Origin: Lophium mytilinum
Taxonomy: Eukaryota; Ascomycota; Dothideomycetes; Mytilinidiales; Mytilinidiaceae
Direction of reading: 5' to 3'
Length of the DNA: 64,000 bases
Assembly: GCA_010093605.1 (NCBI GenBank)
Contig: MU004181.1
Location: forward strand, 1,550,001-1,614,000
This document shows positions 12,402 through 22,915 of this stretch, one piece after another. The first letter of the stretch is position 1, and every line of letters starts with the position of its first letter. Below the pieces are notes generated by a model. That model did not search any database and was not told the DNA's origin. It was given only the letters and a program-made list of their open reading frames with translations. A program made the translations under genes and the position numbers.

Positions 12402-14340
12402 ATGTCTGTCTCGCCAGTAGCCATGCCTGCATGGTTGAAAAACACCGCGTTGTCGGGAAACCCAGGCGTTCTTGTTGGGGGCGCTTTTGTCTTATTGGTA
12501 GGCTGAACTTTTAAAGGCTCCCTGTGCACAGATTCGCTGGTTGAGCAAAAAGAGTCTTTCGACTTAGATTGGAGACACTATTGGCCTAGTAGCCAACTAG
12601 TCCAATGGCTAACGCTCATTACAGTTTTTGCTACATCGGGTGTACAAAGTAGTGTATAATCTATACCTAGCCCCACTGCGGAACTTCCCTGGACCAAAGC
12701 TGTGGGCCGTTTCGCGTCTTCCTTACGCATTCTCTGTCACGAGGGGACAACACCATGTGAGTGACATGGTTAGCCCGGTCATACCCCAAGGAAGCTTACT
12801 GACTCCGGCAGCTTGATATACTAGCATTACACAAGCGCTATGGCCCTGTGGTTCGAATCTCGCCCCATGAACTAGCCTTCAACTCTGCTCAAGCTTTCCG
12901 GGACATATATGGCTTCCGCCCTGGCCATCAAAGCTTCAAGAAGGATAGAACCCATTACGTCTACCCTCCGAACGGTGTCGACCATCTAGTTTCTGCTGTC
13001 GACGATGGTGTGCACGCAAGACACCGTAGGCTCCTTGCGAATGTCTTTAGTGAGCGAGAGTTGAGAGCACAGGAGCCTCTGATCCAGGGTTATGTGGACC
13101 TGCTGATCTCTAAGCTGCGTCTCCAGATTCAGGAAGGTAAAGGGGGCAGTGTTGACATAAAGAGCTGGCTCAACTACACCACTTTTGATATCACAGGCGA
13201 CTTAATGTTTGGAGAGTCCTTCGGCTGTCTACGAGACAGCAAACTGCACCCCTGGATATCCCTCATATTCGCGTCGATGAAGGCCCTTGCTTTCCTAGGC
13301 GCGGTCAATCAGTACCCTTCTCTCAGTGCCGTCCTCCAAAAGATGATACCTGCAAGTATCATTCAGAAGGGAGTCGACCATTTCAACCTCAGCGCGAGAA
13401 AAGTCGACCGACGCCTAGAGATGGGCGCTGAAAGACCAGACTTCATGTCTGCTATACTCAAGAATGGGTTCCGTGAAAAGCAGGGACAATATGCCGAAGA
13501 TGAGAAAATAATGACGAGAGCTGAGATCCACTCAAACGCCTTCATGTAGGTGGAGCCTGATACCGATTTTAATTGCTCATTCGTGCTGATATTAAACAAG
13601 CTTGATTGTTGCAGGTAGTGAGACATCGGCGACACTCTTGAGTGGTGCCATCTACTATCTCTGCAAGAATCCGGCAACGATGAATAAGGTTCTAGACGAG
13701 ATCAGAGGGGCATTTACAGCAGACAAGGAAATCGTGTTTTCGAAAGTCACGGCACTGTCATACCTCAACGCCGTGATTGAGGAATCGCTTCGAATCTATC
13801 CACCATTCGTGACCAGCCTTGCTCGGCTATCTCCTGTCGGCGGGGATACAGTCGATGGTCACTTCATTCCTGAGAATGTGAGTTGCATGCGTATATGCTC
13901 TTACTTAACCGAGCAAACTGACTAGTATGTAGACGACTGTGGCATGTCACCACTATGCGTCGTATCATTCTCCTTCGAATTTTGTATCTCCAGATGATTT
14001 CATCCCGGAGCGATGGCTCGATGCAGACTCGCGGTTCGCAGAAGACAAGAAGGACACTCTCCAAGCATTCAGTCTTGGGCCAAGGAATTGTATAGGAAAG
14101 AAGTGGGTACCTCCTCTGCAACGCTTCCCATCTTGAATGGTCCTTCGGTGAGAAGCTCATACTGATCTCTTGCACAGTCTGGCGTATGCTGAAATTCGCT
14201 TGATTCTATGCAAGGTCCTCTTCAACTTCGACATTACGCTTTGTCCCGAAAGCGGAAATTGGAAGGATCAGGAAGTCTACTTTCTTTGGGATAAGCCTCC
14301 TTTGATGGTGAGTTTGACAGAGAGGGCCGTATCAGTATAG
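12402..14340 (+). CDS. Cytochrome P450 monooxygenase
   Basis: Heme-thiolate monooxygenase, ER-anchored. Six exons: 12402-12497, 12625-12756, 12812-13545, 13601-13877, 13933-14102, 14178-14340; 523 residues, a normal P450 length. The N-terminus carries a hydrophobic stretch ending in FVLLFLLH before the proline-rich hinge LRNFPGPK. The I-helix motif is AGSETS, the K-helix ExxR is EESLR, the meander motif PERW is present, and the heme-binding loop FSLGPRNCIG holds the axial Cys at about 466. The pattern fits the CYP65-like group (isotrichodermin C-15 hydroxylase-like), a loose assignment. An upstream in-frame ATG at 12309 would add 31 residues; 12402 was preferred because it puts the membrane anchor near the N-terminus. 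The intron-3 acceptor is AAG, not the nearer CAG, because only that keeps the I-helix. Confidence 0.9.
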
Positions 14341-14759
14341 CGCTATCGTTATCGGTGATACACTTGTTGCTTTCGGAATAGTAGATACGGGCTTTACGCC
14401 CAGAGCGTTCCCGGTCTTAAGAACTTGATAGATGGAGAGACAACAAATCGAACATGTGATCTACCAGCAGCTCAAAAGTGAAGTCTTACGCATTCCTGCA
14501 TCATATGCTCTGAAATCCGGGCTCATCCATCATGGCTGATTATTCTCGAAGCAGTTCAAGGTCATGCAGCCGTAAAGACGATGCCACTGGGTGAAACCGG
14601 CGGAGATAGAGTGTATAGCGAGGGTTGTAGAAGCTTCTCGGCGCTGGTGAAGCCGAGCTTCCAGTGGCGCACCACCACTCATCTTCGTCATCGTCCGCGC
14701 CTATAAACCACTACCATCCTCACCTCCAACGACACCCACCCCTATCGAGCTCAATCAAG
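14341..14759. other. Intergenic spacer
   Basis: About 420 bases between the P450 stop and the BI-1-type gene. A CCTATAAACC sequence at about 14700-14709 lies close to the next start codon. No gene is seen. Confidence 0.45.
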
Positions 14760-16092
14760 ATGGCGTTCGTCCTACCGCGCACCTTCACCATCTCAGCGAC
14801 CCTGAAGCAGGCCCCAACAGCTTCTCGGTCTGCTTTCCGCGCCTTCCACAGCTCGCCACCAAAACCCTCAAACTTCTTCACATCTAGAACCTCAACCTTC
14901 TCCACTTCGAAACCTATTGCGCCCGCGCTCGCTAAATCACAAAATGTCTTCCGCGCTACCTTCAGGAGGACGTACATGCAGCAGGCCCCTCCTGTTGCGC
15001 AAACCGGGGACCTACGACAGCGTCTTCTATACGGTGCTGGCATCTTTGGCGGAACACTCCTCGCTATAAATCTGGTTTTCAATCGTGATTCCCGAGAGGA
15101 CGGTGGCATGCCCCCATTCGAGCGCAGCTATTTGAATGATACCTTCTTGCACACCGGCTTGGGAATCGGTATAATTGGCGTGGCCGCGCGAACGCTGCAC
15201 ATGAACGGGTGGAGCTACCGGCTCATGGCAATGAACCCGTGGGTGGTTTTGGGTGTTGGGCTCGTTGGTAGCATTGGCACGATGTATGGGACAATGGCTA
15301 CAAGTCCTACAAAGTGAGTATCTCCCCATCTACAAAAGCACGAAGGGCATGAAGTGGCACTCTAATCCCTAGCACGAGCCGCCGTGAGTGTGTGTGCACT
15401 TGTATGCCACTGCTTGGAGTACTTCAATACGGTTCCAAAAGCTTGAACGACATAGAATTGGGCTATGTGGAACCTCGATGAAGGACCCCAGGCAGTGGCA
15501 GACAGTCGTACACACGACTGCACGATAGAGAGTGCATGCTCAGTGTGCCACTATTTGCACGCTCAGCGTTATATACTACGGAACAAATGTATGCTAACAA
15601 CCACACAGCTACGTCCAAAAATACACCCTCTGGACCGGCTTCAACATCACCCAAGCCCTCCTCCTCTCGCCCCTCATGTTCTACAACCCCGCCATCCTCG
15701 CCCGCGCCGGTCTTTACACCGTCGGCATGATGGGCAGCATCGCCTTCGTCGGCGCCACGGCTAAGCAGGAAAAGTACCTCTACCTCGGCGGACCGCTCCT
15801 CGCCGGCGTAGCCATCGTCGCCCTCTCTGGCCTCGCGCCCATGGTCATCCCTGCCACCGCTGCCCGCACGCTTATGTGGACTGAAAATATATGGCTGTAC
15901 GGCGGTCTCGCTGTATTCGGAGGCTTCACGCTGTACGATGTGCAGAAGGTGTTGCACCATGCGCGGCTCGCGGAACGGGGTGTGATTGCTAAGGACCCAG
16001 TCAACGAGTCTGTCAGCCTTGAGCTGGACTTTATCAACATCTTCATCCGGATGGTCCAGATTCTAGCTATGCAGGGGAACAGGAGGAAGTAG
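14760..16092 (+). CDS. Mitochondrial BAX inhibitor-1/GHITM-type membrane protein
   Basis: Member of the BI-1/TMBIM superfamily; the closest type is GHITM/MICS1, an inner-mitochondrial-membrane protein linked to cristae organisation and ion exchange. Two exons, 14760-15313 and 15609-16092, joined by a long 295-nt intron; 345 residues. The first about 80 residues are rich in Ser, Arg, Ala and Thr with no acidic residues, which looks like a mitochondrial presequence. About seven hydrophobic segments follow, including GAGIFGGTLLAINLVF and WVVLGVGLVGSIGTMYG. The conserved C-terminal signature with an LYDVQKV segment and LELDFINIFIRMVQIL is present. Splicing restores the NYVQKYTLWTGFNITQALLLSPL region. 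Functional roles are inferred from family only. Confidence 0.87.
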
Positions 16093-17655
16093 GCATTCGT
16101 GCCAAAATAGTGTCGTAGGGTGAAGGGTATGCAGAAGTGAAGCAAGCACTTATATCAGGAGGATAGTCTTTTTGGAGACGGCGTATGGAGCTGCAAATGT
16201 AACACCAACAATTGCCCTCGTTTGAGGAAACCCAACCTCTTTTCTTTACGTGCTCTCCGCTCTTAGTAGCATTTGAAATAATTCACAAAAAGAACACTCC
16301 AAAGCCCAACTTGCGCGTAAGATATGCAGTATACTCGCTTAATTCGATACGGCGTAGGAGTATCGTTCTTGAAGCCCCCACCTTCCAACTTCTATCAGTG
16401 AAGGCTCGACCTTCTGCTACATGAACATTCACCTTCGTCTCCTTGTATAATAGATCACGTACACCTTCCTCGCACCGCGTCAGGGCCTTCGAGCTATTTC
16501 TCACGATTGAAGAGGGCGGAAATGCATCTTTGTTGACAGTGCATGGGCTCTATAGCAATAGATCTCTGCGCAAGACCTTCGACGCTCAAAAGCGGCTATC
16601 GCCATGATTGGTGTGTCAATATATCACTGTGTAACATACAGTGGAAATACTCAAACTAGTCTTTAGCCACTAATCTATATCTGCTACGATAGGCAAGTTC
16701 CAATCCTACTCACGTGACACCACTGACACGAATAGCCCAGCTACTTAGTAGACAGTAATTTGAGCAGCAATCTCATATGCACTGCTTGGAACCTAACTTC
16801 CCGCCTAAACGTTTAAAAGACTACGAAGAAATATAGAGATTCCGACCACTGAGGAGGGGTTTTAGGTAAAATAGATTTGGTGCTCCATTATAAAAGGATC
16901 ACATCACTGACTCAATGGGACTGGGTGGAAATTGTGGCCACGTTATATCAACGAGAGTACGCTTAGGTGCCGCGTCGGAGGTTCGAGCGCGCAGAGTTCT
17001 CCTTTTTTGACACTTTGTTCTTTTTGGTCACGGTGATATTTCCCTATTCACCCACTAACTTCGGAATGTGTAGGACGCTGACCCTGCAGGGGTTATATTG
17101 TCATACCTCGGTGCTGTTAGTGTACTATTATTGCTTTATCCTTAGTGTCAATCAGCCTGATGGATGCCTGTCGACGCATGGTTAAAATTCCCATAGAGCC
17201 GCCGAAGCTAGTATGTCTTCAACATAGAGATGATTTCTTTGAGCGCCTCGGGGGTACTGCAAGCAGTAGTGAAAGGAGGTTCATACACTTCTAGCTCGTC
17301 ATTATACCATTACCACCAGACATATCACAACAAACAAAGATCAGAAGCCTGAGGGAAAGCAGTTACGCACTGCATGTATTTTACCTACGTCGTCGCAAGT
17401 CGTGGGTACTCATCATCCGCCAAACGCCTAAATAATCGCCGGGTTACAAGAACCTAGCTAGTTGTTTAAATATAACGCCACGCCCTTGGGTATCCATATC
17501 CATCGATTGATGCAAGCCGCTAGGAAATCAGTCGCAAAGCACGCGCGCTTGAAAAATCACTCGCCGGTGGCTTCCAAGACCATTTATTTCGTTCCGTTCG
17601 CTGTACGCCTCGAATTGCCGTAAAGAAACGCTGTGTTCTTCGTCTACCTGCCCCC
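16093..17655. other. Long intergenic spacer between convergent genes
   Basis: About 1.56 kb between two convergent transcription units. It is relatively AT-rich with many stops in all frames. No gene, repeat or RNA was recognised. Confidence 0.5.
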
Positions 17656-20565
17656 TCACATGACTACGCACTTGAGAAGTTTCCGTCCTGGACTGGCGTC
17701 TTCTGTAGAAGGGTGAACGTGTTGCAGCCGGCTCTGGGCATGGCTCTGGACACGGCTCTGCAAGCGACTCTGGGCCCGCGGAGGCGCCGTCATAGGCTCG
17801 TTTTGTGAGTGAACTCCTGCATGTGGTACAGTAATTAGAGATGGCAGCATGGGCCGCCTCGTGTGCTGGCCTCCACTCGCGGCACTCAGACCATTGTTAT
17901 GGACACTTAAAGGCTCCGCAGATGCAACGCGTCTGGTCCCCCGTCGACTTAACCTCCGATCTAGCGACGCAAGTTGTTGCTGGGAGGGATGATGTCGCGC
18001 TGGCCTAGCATGTTCGCTAAGCATAGGGTTTGCGTCATTTCTCATGTTTGCTAGCGTTGGTAAATGGGAAGTCAAATGTGACGGACGTCGAGTTGGAGTA
18101 GCGGCTGATCGAGGGAAATACTCCTGCCCTGGGTTCGCAGATTGTGGAGAGGAAGGACTAGCGCGCGACCGGCTTCCTAGCGCAACTCGCGAGACAGGAG
18201 GGGATCGAGGTCCTGGATATGTGCTTGGGTGCACTAACGATGGCCGACGCTCTGGAACATTCAAAGAAGGAGTCTCCGTGGACGAGGCCATTAACACCGC
18301 ACTGGGTCCTATAGGGATAGCTCGAGAGGAGCTAGTCGGGGCCGGTCGTCCGGTTAGGGGAAGCACTGGTGGAGGAATCAATGGCTCGGTTGACATGGAG
18401 TCTGTAGGTGTTTGAGCCGGTTGAATGATTGAGGGCAAAGGTGGAACATTAGTTGGCATGGGAGGAGGTAGACGAAGAAGGGAGCCTATATTGGATCGAG
18501 GATCCACCGGATGTGTGAGACTGATACTAGCAGCTTCAGGTCCAGGAGGGTCCGCATTAGGAGTATATGGTGGAGGTGGCGGTACCCAGTTATCGGCATC
18601 GGACTCATGAGGCATCTCCCGCGTACCATCTGCCCTCCTATAATCCAGCGGCCGGAAAGGAAGGGCGCGAAGGTGCCTCCTATTGGCAGGAGAGACGGCT
18701 GCCACGGTTGCTGCCCGCTGAAGAGACATCTGAGATCGCGGCTGGGAGTGATCGTATGGGACCTCGAACGCGGCTTGGGCCTCGTCCCCGTCGAGCTCAT
18801 CGTCTTCGGCTTCATCTCTGGTAATGGTTGGCAGCGGAGGCATCCGCTCAGAGGCTGCTGCTTCTCGGCTGGCTGTTGTCTGGGATCTGCCGAGAGCCCT
18901 AGAGTTTCGAGCACTACGCGTAGCCGCCCGATCAACCGTTCGGCGTTGCGCGACTGTTCGGGTCCGGACGAGCTCGACCTCACGCTCGAATTCGATAGTC
19001 TCTTCGGGAAGCTTTTCTCCTGGTAGGAGAGTATCAAGATCGTATGTCGTCCTGATCGGGACAGGGTTATCTGTGATGCCCGTTTTGGACCGGTCGAAGT
19101 CCATGACCACTACGACGCCACTTGAGCTATGGGACAGGGGCCGCAGCTCTTCATCTCCGCCAAAAGTAATACCACGTGACACATTTCCTATTGCAATTAG
19201 CCGTTCAACATTGGGATTGTCCGGGATGGTTGTCCAACGCAAGGCAGCTATTTCTTGATGCATGGAGGCATCTCCCTGAAGCACAGGTATGCAAGCACAC
19301 GGTTCGAGTGGTGATTGTTCACTCCCATGCTCCGCGTTGAGCTTGTATGATGGGTCTTCTCCAATTGCGGACTCGGGAATGCGATAGAACCAAATGCTCG
19401 TTGTGTTCTGCTTCCTTAGAGCTATGGCGACATGATCCGCCTTCGGAGAAACTGCCGGCAGAGCATCATCCAGAAATTCAGCACGTGTCCACCGCTGCTC
19501 TTCCGGGAGGAAATCTTTTTGTTCTGTGAATGTCAAATCTGCCAAGTCGAAAATGCCCCAGGAGCCCTCTGTTGCATCAAAGGCAAACATTTCGTTGATC
19601 TGGCCGGTGGACGTATCGGGGAGGAGACTCGCCTGGCGAGCAACTTTGATCTTTTCAGGGAACAGTATCTGTGTGGTCCATGCCTTGTCTACCTCTTGTT
19701 GAATTGGCAATCCTTCTTCGGTGAATGGCCCATCGAAAGCGCCGTGCACGGTGAAGATGGTGGACGTGCCTGACTGCCGGGCAAATGTGGTTGCCAGAAG
19801 GGTCCTTCCGTCGTCCGAGAATTGCAAGGTATCCATCCGCGGGGATGAAACATATCTTTTGTTCGCCTCCGTTGCGTTCGGTGCCAAAGACATGACCTCA
19901 ATTCCGAATTCATTTCCAGTGGCCAGTACGAAGCCTTCAGGGGTCAGAGCTATAGACTTAGAGTCGTACTCCAGCAGGATGGTCCTCTCTTTCACAATCG
20001 GCTGATCTCCTTCGCTAGGGAGTCGGTACACGTCTACTTTGCTAGGAGTAGAGAGCACAGCGAGCAATGTTCCATCGTCCAATATATCCAGGGCCACCGG
20101 CTTCCTCCGTACCTCGAGTATGCGTGTGAACAGTCGCGGCAGCTGGGTAGCATTAATTAGCCAAATGTTGGTGGCTCCGTATATGGCGATGAGCGATCCT
20201 TTACGAGAGACAGAGAAGCCAAACGACTCGGGTAGGGCAGACGACGAGGCGGTGCTGGAGATGAGGTCCAAGATGGTGGTTTTGGGGCTGGAATGGCCCT
20301 GGCGCAGCTTTGCGGGTTGTTCGTCGTCGGTCATGGCCGATGTGCGTGCGGTCGAGTTCGCCGACAGCTCAGAGGAGGAGAGGGAGGTGTCGACGGTAGT
20401 GTCGAGGGGTACGTCGAGGTCGTCGGTCGAGAGCGCAACAGAGGACGAGGAGCCGTCGTGATGGACGACGCTGGGGACGTCTTCACTGCGCTCCTCATCT
20501 CTCCCAGCGTCTGGCACGGTGGGAATGCGGACATGCAGGGAGGCCAGGGAGGCTTTTCGGTCCAT
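17656..20565 (-). CDS. Beta-propeller-like protein with C-terminal CaaX box
   Basis: Single exon of 969 residues. After a Ser-rich N-terminus of about 105 residues, the region from about 106 to 510 reads as a degenerate WD40-like propeller: repeated blocks such as SVSRKGSLIAIYG, VALDILDDGTLLAVLS, DTLQFSDDGRTLLATT and ADHVAIALRKQ. A highly disordered tail follows, rich in Pro, Ser and Arg, with a PPPPPYTP motif at about 680 that could serve as a WW-domain ligand. The last residues are KLLKCVVM, a canonical CaaX box whose Met would favour farnesylation, so the protein is probably membrane-tethered. I do not recognise a characterised homologue; it fits a fungal WD40-like DUF family. The start is the first ATG after an upstream ORF that ends one base before it. 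Confidence 0.85.
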   Translation of the reverse strand: MDRKASLASLHVRIPTVPDAGRDEERSEDVPSVVHHDGSSSSVALSTDDLDVPLDTTVDTSLSSSELSANSTARTSAMTDDEQPAKLRQGHSSPKTTILDLISSTASSSALPESFGFSVSRKGSLIAIYGATNIWLINATQLPRLFTRILEVRRKPVALDILDDGTLLAVLSTPSKVDVYRLPSEGDQPIVKERTILLEYDSKSIALTPEGFVLATGNEFGIEVMSLAPNATEANKRYVSSPRMDTLQFSDDGRTLLATTFARQSGTSTIFTVHGAFDGPFTEEGLPIQQEVDKAWTTQILFPEKIKVARQASLLPDTSTGQINEMFAFDATEGSWGIFDLADLTFTEQKDFLPEEQRWTRAEFLDDALPAVSPKADHVAIALRKQNTTSIWFYRIPESAIGEDPSYKLNAEHGSEQSPLEPCACIPVLQGDASMHQEIAALRWTTIPDNPNVERLIAIGNVSRGITFGGDEELRPLSHSSSGVVVVMDFDRSKTGITDNPVPIRTTYDLDTLLPGEKLPEETIEFEREVELVRTRTVAQRRTVDRAATRSARNSRALGRSQTTASREAAASERMPPLPTITRDEAEDDELDGDEAQAAFEVPYDHSQPRSQMSLQRAATVAAVSPANRRHLRALPFRPLDYRRADGTREMPHESDADNWVPPPPPYTPNADPPGPEAASISLTHPVDPRSNIGSLLRLPPPMPTNVPPLPSIIQPAQTPTDSMSTEPLIPPPVLPLTGRPAPTSSSRAIPIGPSAVLMASSTETPSLNVPERRPSLVHPSTYPGPRSPPVSRVALGSRSRASPSSPQSANPGQEYFPRSAATPTRRPSHLTSHLPTLANMRNDANPMLSEHARPARHHPSQQQLASLDRRLSRRGTRRVASAEPLSVHNNGLSAASGGQHTRRPMLPSLITVPHAGVHSQNEPMTAPPRAQSRLQSRVQSHAQSRLQHVHPSTEDASPGRKLLKCVVM

Positions 20566-20566
20566 C

Positions 20567-20761
20567 TCACTGCGGCGTCAGTAGCATCAAGATCGACGCG
20601 GAGGGGCAGGCGGAGGTGTGAATGACGACGCCGGCCAGCATTGCTTCGGGCTGAGGTTTCGATCGAGATGCAGTACGACGAGAGGCTACACGATCATGGG
20701 CGATAGCGGGCGCGTCGTGCATGCTCTCCTGGTTATGGTAATGGTTGTCAGTCGTCGGCAA
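20567..20761 (-). promoter_or_regulatory. Upstream ORF in the 5' leader of the CaaX propeller gene
   Basis: A 64-codon ORF on the same strand whose TGA stop lies one base before the main ATG. Its last in-frame ATG gives a six-codon mini-ORF with the same stop. Such stop-start spacing can allow reinitiation or lower translation of the main ORF. Whether it lies in the mature 5' leader depends on the unknown transcription start and on 5' UTR splicing. Confidence 0.3.
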
Positions 20762-21599
20762 GGCCCAGCTTTAGCCTTTCTTCGAAAACAGGGGCCTGAC
20801 GAGTTCTGAGCTTGTTTAGGTTTTTATATATAGATTCGTCACGTGGGGCCAGCTAACTCCACAATACCTACATAGCAACACGCCCGTGGTATGGCCGGGT
20901 GTTTCGACGCGTCCCTCTTTACCTTGTTCCATCTCGCACTCGAGGGGCACAGCGACCCCTTTCTCTAAGGCACCTCTCAGCGTACTTCAGTCCCCAGCCC
21001 TCCCCACAATCTTCGGCCATGCATGGATGTTACCGCCGTCATCTTCGCGGTTAGGCAGGGTGCGGGGCTGTGAACGCTCCCGCTCTCGATCAAGTCACAT
21101 GTATCAGCCTATCCAGGCCTTTCAATCAGCGACCCAACCCTCAAGCGGCGAAGGGCCTATGACAGCGGCCGTGGGTCGAGGGTGTGCAGCTGCGGCTTAT
21201 GTTCTCTTCATCCAATCTAAATGTACGGCCTCATTAGCTTGGCCTCATCCATCATTCTACTCGATCCGCGCCGCATCTATGCCTGCATCACATGCCTACT
21301 GTCGAGGCGCAGTGCGGCCCTGATATAACGCTGCATCTCCGAGGGTGGGCATACGCGCCGCTCTATCGTATTAACAAAACACGCTGCTCCATTCTTGAAA
21401 TGGGAAGGTGGATTGATAAGAGAAGGCGATTGCGTGTGCCTATGATGTGGCAGTGTTTTGATCTTCCGGAGTAGGAACGCGAACATCCCCTACTCAGTTG
21501 TCGTACTTTCCAATCGGTGTAAATTCGAAAATGCTAAAGCAAACAGGATTACAGGTATAAGTTCATCTCATTACTAGTTTCCAAACCTGTGTATTCATA

Positions 21600-22500
21600 A
21601 CAGAGGTTGCCACCGTCATAGAGTTGATTTCCGTATTCAGACTCTTTACTAACTCACCCAGCATCTTCTACCTTTGCTTTACGCGGAGATACCTCTTCGC
21701 CCTTTTTTATTTGCAAAGTTTTACAGATCTAACAGCATAAAACAGTTTCTGTTAAACACGGTGTAGACGCAGTGCCCAAATGTGCGGCATTTTATTCCCT
21801 TCCCGGTTTTTTGCAAATAACAACGGTTGCAATCATCCTGTTTATTCGAGTCTTTGGGACCCAAATAATAGAACTTATGCATGTGTCGCCTCGCTTGTCC
21901 AAATGCGCCTTACGCCGAGGTAACCCTTTGGGTCATTTATGTGCAAATTTCAACGAATTCAACCGCATATATCTGTTATTCAACACAGCGTGAATGCGAT
22001 GTGCCGCCTCCTCTACGTGCTTTTCACGCCGCAGTGCCTTATAACCCATTATATGCATCGTCCTACATGTTTTATTCGACATATTATGGACTTGTTACGT
22101 CACGTCTGCTAGTCAACTTTCACGTTGAGTGTCAACTCTTTGCCCGGTTCATATACATGTTCCCACGGATCTAACCGCGTAGATGGTTTCCGTTAGACGC
22201 AGCGGGGACGCGGTGTACTGTCGCCTAGTTAATGTTTCTTACATAAACGAGAGCCTTCAAATCAGGGTCATAGAACTAGGTTAGAAAAGAGACGCTGAAG
22301 CACCTCTTCCAGAAACTACATCACTTAGTTGTGAAAAGTAACAGAATTGACCGCATCGAACAAGGTTTGTGATATGTGGCGTATACGTTGCGTGACACTT
22401 GTTGTAGTCGCTCTTTGTCCCAAAAGTCGCACGAATGGATATCACATGCATTTTATAATGGTTTTGACGTATCTGATATGACTTCGAAGCACCCCTGGGC
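21600..22500. repeat. Degenerate tandem repeat array, about four units
   Basis: Four diverged units can be aligned by eye. Each begins with an ACG(C/T)(G/C/T)GAG-like block at 21681, 21912, 22122 and 22292, with spacings of 231, 210 and 170 bases. About 60 bases into each unit a shared core appears: GATCTAACAGCATAA, AATTCAACCGCATAT, GATCTAACCGCGTAG and AATTGACCGCATCG. A second shared block resembling TTTATTCGA occurs before the units at about 21840 and 22070. Divergence is high and biased to transitions, as expected for old repeats exposed to repeat-induced point mutation, though that cause is inferred. No coding remnant of a transposase was found. Confidence 0.6.
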
Positions 22501-22800
22501 CCACAATCACAAACAAAATTCTATAAGAGGAGACGGAGACTTAATCTCTAGGCTTAGAATTCAGCGATGATGCAACAGAGTCTAAATCACACGTGTTGCA
22601 AAAGGACAATGAAGGGCTCTACTCGTAGTTCCCTAGATCACACTCGGTGCTCCAGACTCCTCACACTTTTGCTCTCCAAGGTTTGCTGTAATGGAGCGTG
22701 AGCGACGCTGGGAAGGGTTTGATCGCCACTGCGTAGTGTTTGCAAGATCAAATGAAAGGTAGTAAAGCACACTTTATTTGCTAGGCTAGTAGGCATGAGA

Positions 22801-22808
22801 TATTTAAA
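22801..22808 (+). promoter_or_regulatory. TATA-like box
   Basis: TATTTAAA, 115 bases before the first F-box gene's start codon. The call rests on sequence and position only. Confidence 0.35.
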
Positions 22809-22915
22809 GGGATTTATGATGAAGTAGCTATAAAGCTAGTCGTCATCTGGATGAGCTGAGTCTTACAATTTGCCCAATTTCTCACGAAAGAGGAAGATAT
22901 CATCCTGAACCAACC

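Larger units (their letters stand above)
20762..22915. other. Long AT-rich gene-poor spacer
   Basis: About 2.15 kb upstream of the first F-box gene. The left third (20.8-21.4 kb) shows nothing recognisable. The part from about 21.6 to 22.5 kb is a degenerate tandem array (separate entry). Short ORFs here sit on the repeats and are not convincing genes. Confidence 0.5.

Noticed and set aside
12847-12862. GGTTCGAATCTCGCC, resembling a tRNA T-arm
   Set aside because: It lies inside a P450 exon encoding VVRISP; no acceptor stem or anticodon arm can be folded around it.
21772-22174. ORFs of 73 and 97 codons in the spacer
   Set aside because: They lie on the degenerate repeat array and overlap each other in different frames.
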